The position numbers and the translations under genes are program-made. Below, piece after piece: positions 23,181-36,308 of a DNA stretch of 64,000 bases. The DNA is taken from assembly GCA_049295575.1 (NCBI GenBank), contig JBAQQX010000002.1:62001-126000 (forward strand), in the 5' to 3' direction. Within the stretch, counting starts at the first letter, position 1. The number at the start of each line of letters is the position of its first letter. This DNA is from UBA6022 sp049295575 (lineage in GTDB: Bacteria; Patescibacteriota; Saccharimonadia; Saccharimonadales; Saccharimonadaceae). The notes below the pieces were generated by a model. It worked only from the letters and a program-made list of their open reading frames with translations. It searched no databases and was not told the origin of the DNA.

Positions 23181-25700
23181 ATGGATGATGAAAAAATAAC
23201 CACACCAATTGAAGATAGTGAGAATACTAACAACGATGTTGCTAGTACAACAGGAGTTGAACACCGCACTCTTGAAGATGTAATGGAAGATAGCTTCCTG
23301 CGTTATTCTATGAGCGTGATTATTGATCGAGCGCTCCCGGACGTGCGCGACGGTTTGAAACCTGTGCACCGACGCATCCTGTATTCAATGAACCAAAACG
23401 GCAATCGTAGCACAGCAAAGTTTGTAAAAAGTGCTCGTATCGTCGGTGACGTCATGGGTAAGTATCACCCGCATGGTGACTCGGCAATCTATAATTCAAT
23501 GGTTCGATTGGCGCAACCATGGTCACTTCGCTATCCGCTTATTCAGGGGCAGGGTAACTTTGGTTCAATGGACGGTGACGAAGCAGCCGCGATGCGATAT
23601 ACCGAAGCGCGAATGGCTAAGCCTGCCGATGAGATGATGGCTGATATTGATAAGGAAACTATCGATTTCCGCGATAACTTTGACGGCTCTGAACAGGAGC
23701 CCGTGGTACTGCCTGCGAAGCTACCGAATCTGTTATTGAATGGCCAGATTGGTATCGCGGTTGGTATGGCAACCAATATTCCATCGCATAACCTCGGTGA
23801 GCTAGTCGATGCAACAATTGAACTGATTGATAATGAACACGCTACGACCGAGGACCTACTGAAGCACGTCAAGGGGCCAGACTTCCCAACAGGAGCTACT
23901 GTTTACGGCGGTGCTCCAATGAAGCAGGCCTATATGACCGGCCGCGGTAGCGTAATGATGCGTGCCGTTGCTGACATCGAAGAGACCAAGAAGGGTCGCC
24001 ATCAGATTGTTGTGACCGAGGTTCCGTATGGTGTAAATAAAGCAACACTTATTGAGAAGATTGCCGAACTGGTGAAAGACAAAAAGATCACTGGCATTAG
24101 CGACCTTCGTGACGAGAGTGCTCGTGGTGTTGTACGGGTTGTGATTGAACTAAAGAAGGATGCCTATCCGAAGAAGCTGCTCAATCAGCTCTATAAGATG
24201 ACTTCCTTGCAGACAAGCTTTAGCTACAATATGCTGGCGTTGATCGATGGCATTCAACCACGCATTCTAGGTCTTCAGGAAATGCTGAGCGAGTTTGTGA
24301 AGCACCGGCAGACTGTTGTCCGTCGCCGTACCGAATATGAGCTGCGAAAAGCTAAAGAGCGTGCGCACATCCTTGAAGGCTATAAGATTGCCCTCGATCA
24401 TATTGATGAGGTGATTAGGATTATTCGTGCCAGCAAAACGACAGATGTTGCTGAGGCGGAGTTGATCAAGACGTTTAAGTTGAGCGAAATCCAGGCTAAA
24501 TCAATCCTTGCCATGCAGCTTCGCCGCCTGACTGGTCTCGAGCGTGACGCAATCGAGAACGAGCTCAATGAGCTTATTAAGCTTATTGCAAAGCTAGAGG
24601 CTATTTTGGCAGACGAAAAAGAAGTTCTTGCGATTATCAAGACCGAACTGCTTGAAATGAAAGAGAAATATGGTGACGAGCGTCGCACGAAGATTATTAA
24701 TCATGAACTCGGTAAGTTTAGTGATGAAGAGCTGATTCCTGAAGAAGATTCAGTTATTCTCCTAACAACAGAGAACTACATTAAGCGTACTCTCGTGAGC
24801 GAATACCGCCGCCAGAACCGTGGCGGTAAGGGCAAGCGTGGTATGACGACAAAAGAAGAGGATATTATTGATCAACTTGTTCCGGCAAGCACACATGATT
24901 ACCTCCTATTCTTTACAAACCGTGGTCGTATCTTCCGCTTGAAGGCCTACGAAGTACCAGCAGCCAGCTTGCAGGCAAAGGGTGTTGCGGCGGTTAATCT
25001 ACTTCAGCTGCAGCCAGAAGAGAAAATTACTTCAATTATTCGTCATGAAAAAGATGCGAAGGATGATGGATATCTATTCATGGCAACCACTCAAGGTACA
25101 ATCAAGAAGACACCACTTAAGGATTATGCAAATATTCGTACAAACGGTTTGATTGCAATCAAACTTGATGATGGTGATGAGCTACGTTGGATCAAAAAGA
25201 CAACTGGTGAGAATGATGTGATCGTATCGACCTCTGCAGGACAAGCAGTGCGCTTCAACGAATCTGACGCCCGTCCGATGGGTCGTGCGGCTCGCGGTGT
25301 TCGCGGCGTTCGCCTTCGCCCTAACGACTGTGTTGTAGGTATGGATATTGTAGACAACGACAAGCTTAGCCTACTGGTTATTAGCCAGAACGGCTATGGC
25401 AAGGCAACCAAAGTAGCAAACTTCCCGAGTCATAAGCGTGGTGGTGTTGGTATTAAGGCGGCTGTTGTTACAGCGAAGACTGGTCCAATTATCTCTGTTC
25501 GCACCCTTGACCCAGAGGCGAGTGAAGTACTTCTTATCTCTAATAAGGGACAGGCAATACGAGTTGGCCTAAAGGATATTCCAACTCTTGGACGTACGAC
25601 TCAAGGTGTTCGTATTATGCGAATGGGCGAGAACGACAAGGTGTCATCAATCGGTTTAATGCCTGAGCAGTCTCAGGTGGCCGACGAAGAAGAGTCGTAA
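23181..25700 (+). CDS. gyrA: DNA gyrase subunit A
   Basis: 839 aa. Breakage-reunion domain with catalytic Tyr in AAMRYTEAR; the C-terminal beta-pinwheel begins near residue 530 with QNRGGKG, close to the GyrA box QRRGGKG needed for DNA wrapping. The quinolone-determining segment reads HGDSAIYNS: Ser83 (E. coli numbering) is kept but Asp87 is Asn (residue 105, codon 23493-23495), a change that gives quinolone resistance in other bacteria. The PAP2-like gene follows after 3 bases. Confidence 0.97.
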   Translation: MDDEKITTPIEDSENTNNDVASTTGVEHRTLEDVMEDSFLRYSMSVIIDRALPDVRDGLKPVHRRILYSMNQNGNRSTAKFVKSARIVGDVMGKYHPHGDSAIYNSMVRLAQPWSLRYPLIQGQGNFGSMDGDEAAAMRYTEARMAKPADEMMADIDKETIDFRDNFDGSEQEPVVLPAKLPNLLLNGQIGIAVGMATNIPSHNLGELVDATIELIDNEHATTEDLLKHVKGPDFPTGATVYGGAPMKQAYMTGRGSVMMRAVADIEETKKGRHQIVVTEVPYGVNKATLIEKIAELVKDKKITGISDLRDESARGVVRVVIELKKDAYPKKLLNQLYKMTSLQTSFSYNMLALIDGIQPRILGLQEMLSEFVKHRQTVVRRRTEYELRKAKERAHILEGYKIALDHIDEVIRIIRASKTTDVAEAELIKTFKLSEIQAKSILAMQLRRLTGLERDAIENELNELIKLIAKLEAILADEKEVLAIIKTELLEMKEKYGDERRTKIINHELGKFSDEELIPEEDSVILLTTENYIKRTLVSEYRRQNRGGKGKRGMTTKEEDIIDQLVPASTHDYLLFFTNRGRIFRLKAYEVPAASLQAKGVAAVNLLQLQPEEKITSIIRHEKDAKDDGYLFMATTQGTIKKTPLKDYANIRTNGLIAIKLDDGDELRWIKKTTGENDVIVSTSAGQAVRFNESDARPMGRAARGVRGVRLRPNDCVVGMDIVDNDKLSLLVISQNGYGKATKVANFPSHKRGGVGIKAAVVTAKTGPIISVRTLDPEASEVLLISNKGQAIRVGLKDIPTLGRTTQGVRIMRMGENDKVSSIGLMPEQSQVADEEES

Positions 25701-25703
25701 GCG

Positions 25704-26138
25704 ATGGATGTACTTTTCTCCCCGTATATTATTGCGCTTATCGCCGGGTGGGTGGTAGCGCAGGGTGCTAAGTACATTATTATGGTGATCAGGCACCGTA
25801 GCTTTGATCATCTACGCCAACTATATCTTTCTGGTAATATGCCGAGCGCCCACAGTGCAACTGTTGTGGCGCTCGTCGTCGTTATAGGACTTCGTGACGG
25901 CATTGGATCGGGCTTATTTGGTCTGGCTGCGCTTCTTGCGTCTATCGTTATGTATGATGCGATGATGGTGCGTCGATCATCGGGCGAGCAGGGAAAAGCA
26001 ATCCAATTACTTATTAAAGAGCAGAATAGTAAAGTTGCATTACCGCGGGCAGCGAAGGGTCACACCCCTGTTGAAGTCTTCGTTGGCGCCGCTTTAGGCG
26101 TCGTAATTGGCCTAGTTGTCTTTTTAGCTACAAAATAG
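25704..26138 (+). CDS. Divergent PAP2 family (DUF212) membrane protein
   Basis: 144 aa, full length for the YuiD/DUF212 family. Signatures are NMPSAHSATVVAL (PAP2 motif 2-like) and KGHTPVEVFVGAALG (motif 3-like), set among four hydrophobic helices. The family resembles lipid phosphatases but its substrate is unestablished. It follows gyrA after 3 bp and is probably read through from the gyrBA operon. The 16S promoter begins 14 bp after the stop. Confidence 0.88.
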   Translation: MDVLFSPYIIALIAGWVVAQGAKYIIMVIRHRSFDHLRQLYLSGNMPSAHSATVVALVVVIGLRDGIGSGLFGLAALLASIVMYDAMMVRRSSGEQGKAIQLLIKEQNSKVALPRAAKGHTPVEVFVGAALGVVIGLVVFLATK

Positions 26139-26151
26139 TTTTTAAAAATCC

Positions 26152-26181
26152 TTGACGCTTAGGCAATTCGTAATGTATGAT
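26152..26181 (+). promoter_or_regulatory. 16S rRNA promoter
   Basis: TTGACG (26152-26157), 18 bp, TATGAT (26176-26181), directly after the PAP2 gene. Confidence 0.65.
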
Positions 26182-26248
26182 TGATAAAGTCTGGTCGCAA
26201 AGAACGCGATAAACAACAGTGGAGTTGAGCAGATAGAATGAACTTTGA

Positions 26249-26284
26249 CAATTTAGTTGTGCAATATATCATCGTCAGTCTATA
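26249..26284 (+). other. 16S processing stem, 5' arm
   Basis: This segment (starting CAATTTAGTTGTGC) is complementary over about 36 nt, with few mismatches, to 27927-27962 beyond the 16S 3' end. It should form the RNase III-type precursor stem. Confidence 0.75.
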
Positions 26285-26324
26285 TTTTATATAGACGTAG
26301 CGGCTTCCAAGCCGTTACATCTTT

Positions 26325-27800
<1,476 letters not shown>

Positions 27801-27926
27801 CTAGGGAGAGTTATGCCAGCAATACGAGTAATCTATTGCTGAAGCTAGGTCGGTCTTGTCGTTGTGATGAACTTACACAATGACTTCGGTTCCACTTGTG
27901 GAACAAGACTAAGTTCAAAAAACACT

Positions 27927-27962
27927 TATAGCCTGACGTATGATATATGCACAACCAAATTG
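27927..27962 (+). other. 16S processing stem, 3' arm
   Basis: Pairs with 26249-26284, ending in GCACAACCAAATTG. Confidence 0.75.
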
Positions 27963-27968
27963 TTAAAG

Positions 27969-28003
27969 AAAAAACCTTTCGTTTTATGCGGAAGGTTTTT
28001 TTG
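27969..28003 (+). terminator. Terminator after 16S
   Basis: AAAAAACCTTTCG, short loop, CGGAAGGTTTTTTT. It separates 16S from the downstream tRNAs and 23S. Confidence 0.85.
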
Positions 28004-28039
28004 TTTTTCTATTTTCTTTCACTATAGGCAAATTTAGAC

Positions 28040-28068
28040 TTGCGTACACTGTTAATGTACGATAAAAT
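28040..28068 (+). promoter_or_regulatory. Promoter of the tRNA-Ala/Val/Ile operon
   Basis: TTGCGT (28040-28045), 17 bp, TAAAAT (28063-28068). Confidence 0.6.
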
Positions 28069-28089
28069 AAGTAAGTTCGTGGTAAATAT

Positions 28090-28166
28090 GGGGCGTTAGC
28101 TCAGTTGGCTAGAGCACCTGCTTTGCAAGCAGGGGGTCCGGGGTTCGAGTCCCCGACGCTCCACCA
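28090..28166 (+). tRNA. tRNA-Ala (TGC)
   Basis: Acceptor GGGGCGT/ACGCTCC with the alanine identity pair G3:U70, anticodon loop TTTGCAA (anticodon TGC), T-loop TTCGAGT, encoded CCA at 28164-28166. Confidence 0.95.
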
Positions 28167-28169
28167 TAT

Positions 28170-28205
28170 GGGGTGAAGCAGGCTTCGGTCTGTGACACTC
28201 CACCA
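28170..28205 (+). ncRNA. CCA-ended mini-hairpin resembling a tRNA-Ala acceptor helix
   Basis: GGGGTG (28170-28175) pairs with CACTCC (28196-28201); an AA/GA internal loop; GCAGGC (28178-28183) pairs with GTCTGT (28188-28193); TTCG tetraloop. The 3' end is ACCA (28202-28205). The third pair is G:U, as in tRNA-Ala G3:U70. It lies 3 bp after tRNA-Ala in the same transcript. It may be a functional minihelix or the remnant of an internally deleted tRNA-Ala. Confidence 0.55.
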
Positions 28206-28233
28206 TAAACGTACTTTTCAAAAATGGATTCAT

Positions 28234-28310
28234 GGGCGCTTAGCTCAGTTGGCTAGAGCACCTCGTTTACACCGAGGGGGTCGGGGGTTCGAGCCCCTCA
28301 GCGCCCACCA
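28234..28310 (+). tRNA. tRNA-Val (TAC)
   Basis: Acceptor GGGCGCT/AGCGCCC, anticodon loop TTTACAC (anticodon TAC), T-loop TTCGAGC, encoded CCA at 28308-28310. Confidence 0.95.
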
Positions 28311-28349
28311 TGAATTGATACAATGCATTAAAGCATTTTCTGAACGTAT

Positions 28350-28426
28350 GGGCGATTAGCTCAGCTGGTTAGAGCGCGTCACTGATAATGACGAGGTCGG
28401 AGGTTCAAGTCCCTCATCGCCCACCA
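28350..28426 (+). tRNA. tRNA-Ile (GAT)
   Basis: Acceptor GGGCGAT/ATCGCCC, anticodon loop CTGATAA (anticodon GAT), T-loop TTCAAGT, encoded CCA at 28424-28426. Its discriminator A fits the TGGT of the ileS leader. Confidence 0.95.
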
Positions 28427-28459
28427 GTTCAGAAGATGCTTTTTTGTTTGGCATAAATA

Positions 28460-28498
28460 TAAAATACCCACCTTGTATAGAGTGGGTATTTTATATAA
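28460..28498 (+). terminator. Terminator of the tRNA operon
   Basis: ATAAAATACCCAC, 10-base loop, GTGGGTATTTTAT (28483-28495). It isolates the tRNA unit from 23S-5S. Confidence 0.85.
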
Positions 28499-28499
28499 C

Positions 28500-28890
28500 A
28501 CGCGATACTTAGCCAGTAGGGGATGAGGGAATGCGAACTAGCGGGCATTATATATAATGGCATCGCACTGTCGATGATCCTAATCTATAGATCTATCAAT
28601 TATTAGTTTCAAATGTTCACATTCTTAGATCTAATACAGGTACTGCAAGATGCGGGTATGTATAGACATTAATATGTAGGCATGGCGGTAAGTTGGGGAT
28701 GCCTAAAACGTTAAATATGTACATACTGTATGTATAGTCGATGTCCATCAAGGATGTTAGTAATTATTAAGCCAAATCGGGCTATATTATAAGGATGGTA
28801 ATATCAGCACTCTACCCCTGTTAGCGGGTACTATAGTGGGGCATGGCGATAGCAGTGTAAAAGAAAAGATAAAAAAAGTGCCAAAATCTA
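28500..28890. other. Non-coding spacer before 23S
   Basis: About 390 bases with no gene-like frame or recognised RNA; AT-rich with scattered short repeats. Confidence 0.5.
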
Positions 28891-28919
28891 TTGCCAAACT
28901 AATTATCGTAGAGTATAGT
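28891..28919 (+). promoter_or_regulatory. Promoter of 23S-5S
   Basis: TTGCCA (28891-28896), 17 bp, TATAGT (28914-28919), giving a leader of about 300 nt before 23S. Confidence 0.55.
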
Positions 28920-29200
28920 TATTAGAAGTTAAGCGAATGTTCACAAGAACCTCTGGCGATGTGTGTAAATAAAGCAAATCGTACGAGGTTTTCTTTATTG
29001 CAAAAAGCACAGCAAAAACTACTTTACAGCGAGTGTGGCAAAGTGGTAAGATTGGAAAGCTTGAGTGCAGACGAGGTGTTATCGGAAACGATAAATCGAA
29101 ATGTGCTCTCAAGAATGTGAGAATACAGTTTTTTAACAATTTGGATGTAAGAAAAAATTTTTTAAAGATTGACGGCAGTAATTGTAATAAATGGTTATTA

Positions 29201-29218
29201 CCAATTACTAGTTAAGTC
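29201..29218 (+). other. 23S processing stem, 5' arm
   Basis: CCAATTACTAGTTAAGTC is perfectly complementary to 32501-32518 (GACTTAACTAGTAATTGG). Confidence 0.85.
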
Positions 29219-29227
29219 AATGCATAA

Positions 29228-32452
<3,225 letters not shown>

Positions 32453-32500
32453 GTCCTTATCACTCCAGTTAACACTTGTGTTAACGAAAGTGATGAGGTA

Positions 32501-32518
32501 GACTTAACTAGTAATTGG
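32501..32518 (+). other. 23S processing stem, 3' arm
   Basis: Perfect complement of 29201-29218. Confidence 0.85.
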
Positions 32519-32648
32519 TGTTAATCACCAATGTCAATCAATGAAAATTTCAATGATTACATCCAAAAACCGTGTCCAAAGTTTGGACATCGAAGCAAGG
32601 TTTTGACCCACTGATCTCTTTATATCAGCGCAAAGTGTCTAAAACCTT

Positions 32649-32761
32649 ACTTCGGTGCCCATGGCGCTGGGGAAATACCTGTTCTCATTCCGAACACAGA
32701 AGTCAAGCTCAGCAGCGGCGATTATACTGCCACAAGTGGGAAACTAGCACGGTGCCGAATT
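32649..32761 (+). rRNA. rrf: 5S ribosomal RNA
   Basis: TTCGGTGCC at the 5' end pairs with GGTGCCGAA at the 3' end; the centre has CCGAACACAGAAGTCAAGC and GCGGCGATTATACTGCC, typical of 5S. Co-transcribed with 23S. Confidence 0.92.
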
Positions 32762-32767
32762 ATAAGA

Positions 32768-32796
32768 AGACCATCCGAATAGGGTGGTCTTTTTCT
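32768..32796 (+). terminator. Terminator of 23S-5S
   Basis: AGACCATCC, loop GAATA, GGGTGGTCT, then TTTTTCT. Confidence 0.9.
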
Positions 32797-32868
32797 TTGT
32801 CTAAAAATACTTATGGTTATAGTATGCAGGAATATAACTGATACTGAAGCTTGTGCTACAATACCGAT

Positions 32869-33255
32869 ATGGAAATGCGCCTAGGTGAGGATCTAAATGA
32901 CGACCTATTCATATATGAACGCTCGCGGTTTCGATCGGCGATCGTAGCTGTTATTGTCACATCTATGATGACTACTGGATTAGGGGTCTTTGTATGGCCT
33001 ATTCTTGGTGATATGCTCGATAGCGAGTTTAATACTCTGCAGACAATGGCGATGCTTCTAGGCGGGGCATTCGCTGCTATGGCACTAACCTGGCTTTATT
33101 TTATTATTCGTATGATTACGAGATTTTATTCTCACCTTACTGGCTTGCGACAGCGCCACCGCAGAAGCACACTCACATATGTAGCATTGTGTATCGCGAT
33201 GTCATTTGTTATATCTGTGCCGATTGTCGTTGTCGTACTTAATCCTCTTGCGTAG
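32869..33255 (+). CDS. Three-helix membrane protein
   Basis: About 128 aa; hydrophobic segments near residues 24-45, 58-80 and 105-125, with an acidic N-terminus (MEMRLGEDLNDDLF) and a basic loop (GLRQRHRRSTL). Not recognised. ATG 32869 is chosen because an extended -10 (TGCTACAAT, hexamer 32857-32862) ends 6 nt before it; an ATG-like start 18 bp upstream would overlap the promoter. Monocistronic, since the next gene has its own promoter. Confidence 0.65.
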   Translation: MEMRLGEDLNDDLFIYERSRFRSAIVAVIVTSMMTTGLGVFVWPILGDMLDSEFNTLQTMAMLLGGAFAAMALTWLYFIIRMITRFYSHLTGLRQRHRRSTLTYVALCIAMSFVISVPIVVVVLNPLA

Positions 33256-33307
33256 TTATTTGCAGGGTGTGCAGTGTACTATGTCGCTTATGGTAAAATA
33301 GAGGTAG

Positions 33308-35227
33308 ATGATTTTAACACAAAAACTAATGCCTCTATGGCATAAGGTGCGTGGTAAATTAACGAAAAAGGGCATTATCATATCCTTGTTCGTCCTTCTT
33401 TTTGGCGTGTACGTCATTGCCTTCTTTCCTCGTACAATATATTTTTCGTATGCGGGCACCTCCTGTGTCTCGCAGTTAACAATGTTCCCGAAATCATTAA
33501 CAAGTGATAGCAATAGCACCTACCGCCTGACGACTACCAACGAAACCAAAGTCTTCGGCTATCCGTTATTTGCTGGATCGGTGTGCGCGCAAGCGATTGG
33601 TGTCCCGGAGCAAGGAGAGGCTCGTGTTGGGCTTGCCCCTTTCGGGTGGTTGATCGGAAAAAAGAACTATACGATTAAAGCTAGTCAGTATAGCTCAATT
33701 ACTCCAGCTCAACTTGATAAGCCGCTACCGACTGCTCAGCCGCTCAAGCTCGAGCTATCTCAGCCCGACACAATCTTCACCTATAAGGTTGCCGCCAATG
33801 AAAAGGTAACCGATTGCGACCCATCGGGGAGCGCAGTACTATGTAATTTACAGGAGATCGGACTTGCTCAAGGAAGTGAGTATCTGATGAGTGTTGAGCG
33901 TCACTTTAACGACAAGAGGGTTGAGACAATCGTAGAAAAAGAAGTCACGACCCTTCCGGCTGTTGCGGTGGTGGGATCGTCTGTCTCGGATAATCAGACA
34001 CTATTTGATAAAACGGCCACATTATCATTCACTACCGATAAGTCCTTGGAGTCGGCCCAAGCAAAAGTGTCTGTTGTGTCCGGTACCGAGCCCGCAAAAG
34101 AGGCGGCAGTAATTACGAAGGTGCAGGATAAAACGATTACAGTTCAGTTAAAAGATCCGCTTGTTCGTTCAAGTAACTACGCTGTCACGCTGGAATCTGT
34201 CATTGGGACGGATGGTAGCTCGCTTGCAGCGCCGCATACTGTTCAATTCAAGGTGTCCGGTGGTCCAAAGGTGATCGGGGTGAGTGTCGGTAGTTCTGGC
34301 GTTTCGTCTAGCGCGACAATTACCGTTCAGTTCGACCAGCCTATACATGAGGCTCAGGATATTGCGAAGTTTGTGACAGTTGCTGGTGGAGGTGCGACGA
34401 TCAGTAAAGCAGGAGATAAAGTACTCGTAAAACTTGCAGCACTTCCTCGTTGTACTGACTTTACTATTAAGATTGCTAAGGGGCTCAAGAGCCAGTATGA
34501 TATTGAGAATACGGCGGACTGGCAGCACGCTGCCAGGACTATCTGTCACACTGTTTCAACAATTGGCTATTCTATTCAAGGGCGAGCGATTAACGCATAT
34601 TACTTTGGCAACGGAGCAACTACTATCCTCTATACCGGTGCGATCCATGGCAACGAACAAAGTAGCCGATATATTACCCAGCAATGGATTGATGAGTTAG
34701 AGGCTAAGGCTCGGGATATTCCAGCCGATCGTCGAATCGTTGTTATTCCTGTCGTAAACCCCGATGGCATTGCTCGATCAGGGCGGAATAATGCTAATAA
34801 CGTAAACCTAAATCGTAATTTTCCAACATTCAACTGGGCGTCAGATACGACCGTGTCGGGCGGAGCTGTTGAAAAAGGCGCTGGCGGTCCATCGCCTCTG
34901 TCAGAGCCAGAATCGAAAACGCTGGCGAACTTTACATTGAGTTTGCGACCGCGTTTTGTGGTTACCTATCATAGTAGCGGCTCGCTTGTAAATTCAAATG
35001 ATGTCGGCATATCAGTCGGGCTAGGGAAACAATATGCGGCACTGGCAGGGTATAGCTATATCTCTAATGCAGCGACTAATGATACATTTGGGTTTACAAT
35101 GACGGGTACATATGAGGATTGGCTAATCGAACAAGGCATACCTGCTATTCTCATTGAGCTTAATACGAATACCGGTTATCACTTTACGCAAAACAGGGCC
35201 GGGCTATGGGCGATGACGCGCGGCTAA
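33308..35227 (+). CDS. Secreted M14 zinc carboxypeptidase with Ig-like domains
   Basis: 639 aa. An N-terminal membrane helix (IIISLFVLLFGVYVIAFFP, about residues 23-41) exports or anchors it. Residues 100-400 contain two or three beta-sandwich Ig-like domains (TATLSFTTDKSLESAQ, ATITVQFDQPIHEAQ). The catalytic domain has HGNE (H447, E450), NPDGIARSGRNN, VNLNRNFP, TYHSSGS (H555) and the general base in LIELNT (E617), a complete M14 site of the MpaA/gamma-D-glutamyl type. It likely trims peptidoglycan peptides or host peptides outside the cell. An extended -10 (TGGTAAAAT) ends 8 nt before the ATG. Confidence 0.88.
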   Translation: MILTQKLMPLWHKVRGKLTKKGIIISLFVLLFGVYVIAFFPRTIYFSYAGTSCVSQLTMFPKSLTSDSNSTYRLTTTNETKVFGYPLFAGSVCAQAIGVPEQGEARVGLAPFGWLIGKKNYTIKASQYSSITPAQLDKPLPTAQPLKLELSQPDTIFTYKVAANEKVTDCDPSGSAVLCNLQEIGLAQGSEYLMSVERHFNDKRVETIVEKEVTTLPAVAVVGSSVSDNQTLFDKTATLSFTTDKSLESAQAKVSVVSGTEPAKEAAVITKVQDKTITVQLKDPLVRSSNYAVTLESVIGTDGSSLAAPHTVQFKVSGGPKVIGVSVGSSGVSSSATITVQFDQPIHEAQDIAKFVTVAGGGATISKAGDKVLVKLAALPRCTDFTIKIAKGLKSQYDIENTADWQHAARTICHTVSTIGYSIQGRAINAYYFGNGATTILYTGAIHGNEQSSRYITQQWIDELEAKARDIPADRRIVVIPVVNPDGIARSGRNNANNVNLNRNFPTFNWASDTTVSGGAVEKGAGGPSPLSEPESKTLANFTLSLRPRFVVTYHSSGSLVNSNDVGISVGLGKQYAALAGYSYISNAATNDTFGFTMTGTYEDWLIEQGIPAILIELNTNTGYHFTQNRAGLWAMTRG

Positions 35228-35271
35228 CAGGCGGCCCTTGGGTAGAGAGGGGTAGAAACATTTGCAGCGAC

Positions 35272-35297
35272 AGTCCCATGAGGGACTCTTTTATTTA
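35272..35297 (+). terminator. Terminator of the carboxypeptidase gene
   Basis: AGTCCC, loop ATGA, GGGACT, then CTTTTATTTATT. Confidence 0.7.
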
Positions 35298-35337
35298 TTA
35301 TGTGAAGGCTAGGATAGTGACGGATAAGAAGGGGTAA

Positions 35338-35383
35338 AAATTAAAAAACGACCAATCTCGCAGATGTGGTCGTTTTTTAATTT
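35338..35383. terminator. Second, bidirectional terminator
   Basis: AAATTAAAAAACGACCA, 12-base loop, TGGTCGTTTTTTAATTT. Confidence 0.85.
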
Positions 35384-35483
35384 GAATCTAAATTTGGGAT
35401 TCAAACAGGTGCTTACTAATAATATAGCACGAGCTGAATAAGTGCAATAGTACAAATACAATAAAAAAGTGCTTATGTACATA

Positions 35484-35512
35484 TTGACAAAAAGCATAAG
35501 CTATGATATATT
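35484..35512 (+). promoter_or_regulatory. Near-consensus promoter of the KGG gene
   Basis: TTGACA (35484-35489), 17 bp, TATATT (35507-35512). One of the strongest promoters in the window; the leader of about 40 nt contains an imperfect inverted repeat ACACATGT/ATATGTG. Confidence 0.75.
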
Positions 35513-35559
35513 AAAAACATACACATGTCATATGTGAGGTAATCAAGAGGAGAACAATC

Positions 35560-35778
35560 ATGGCAGGAACAAAAGCAGGCGGCCAATTGGCTGCAAAGCG
35601 CAACAAAGAACTTCACGGTGCGGACTTTTATGCTCGCATCGGAGCAAAAGGTGGCAAGAATGGCCGTACTGGCGGATTTGCCGCTAACCCCGAGCTAGCT
35701 CGTATTGCTGGTGCAAAGGGCGGACGCATTTCACGTCGCAAGAAAGTTGCACAGACCGATCTAGAACTAGCTGCATAA
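35560..35778 (+). CDS. KGG-repeat small basic protein
   Basis: 72 aa. GADFYARIGAKGGKNGRTGG and LARIAGAKGGRISRR carry two KGG motifs of the stress-induced/GsiB-like family, also common in phages. Very rich in Gly, Ala, Lys and Arg, probably binding nucleic acid or acting as a desiccation/stress protein. AAGAGGAG lies ahead of the ATG and the promoter is near consensus, so it should be highly expressed. A palindromic terminator follows. Phage origin is possible but no phage genes are nearby. Confidence 0.85.
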   Translation: MAGTKAGGQLAAKRNKELHGADFYARIGAKGGKNGRTGGFAANPELARIAGAKGGRISRRKKVAQTDLELAA

Positions 35779-35797
35779 GCTACTTATTACTTTGATC

Positions 35798-35831
35798 AAA
35801 TAAAAACGCCGCATTTGCGGCGTTTTTATTT
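35798..35831. terminator. Bidirectional intrinsic terminator
   Basis: AAATAAAAACGCCGCA, loop TT, TGCGGCGTTTTTATTT. It overlaps the stop codon of the minus-strand metallopeptidase gene. Confidence 0.92.
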
Positions 35832-36308
35832 AGTTGAGAGACTATGGCGACGTAGTCCGCAGATGCGTGCATCGTTCACGCGCCATTTATGACGACAGGC
35901 GACGCATCGATAGTGGTATTTTTTATCTTGTAGGCCGGTAGCCTTGCAGTTTGGACACGTACTACGGGCGTGAAGCCAGTCGCGATAGGTGTCGAGTGAA
36001 TCTTCTATGACGGCATCGGTAATGACAATGTTATAGTTTGGGCTCAGTGCTTTTTTGGCATGCTGCCAGGCGTCCCGCTCGATGGCTATTAGTTGAATGT
36101 CACGGTCGTAATCACTGTGTCCAAGAAGGGCGTGAGCGAGTTCGTGAAGAATATGTGCTTCACTGCTCTTGGCGGCAGGGTCGTAGATGATTTCGCGTGA
36201 GTCTGGTGACCATCTAAAGTGATCTCCGGAGATGAAGGTATACTCAGGGTGCGCAAGCTTTAATTTAACTAAGAATGAGACTATCGAGGGCATAGTAATA
36301 GCATCCAT
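35826..36308 (-). CDS. HExxH metallopeptidase-like protein with zinc ribbon
   Basis: 160 aa. ILHELAHALLGHSDYD carries the HExxH motif in an ImmA/IrrE- or SprT-like context. The C-terminus has CPNC and CVAC (about residues 117-137), a zinc ribbon as in SprT proteins. Two in-frame ATGs, 36308 and 36293; neither has a good Shine-Dalgarno site, and the first is used here. It overlaps the end of the ROK gene by up to 44 bp, so it is probably translated by coupling. Substrate unknown. Confidence 0.75.
   Translation of the reverse strand: MDAITMPSIVSFLVKLKLAHPEYTFISGDHFRWSPDSREIIYDPAAKSSEAHILHELAHALLGHSDYDRDIQLIAIERDAWQHAKKALSPNYNIVITDAVIEDSLDTYRDWLHARSTCPNCKATGLQDKKYHYRCVACRHKWRVNDARICGLRRHSLSTK

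Noticed and set aside
35560..35778. Prophage remnant at the KGG gene
   Set aside because: KGG proteins occur in phages, but no integrase, attachment repeats or phage genes lie nearby.
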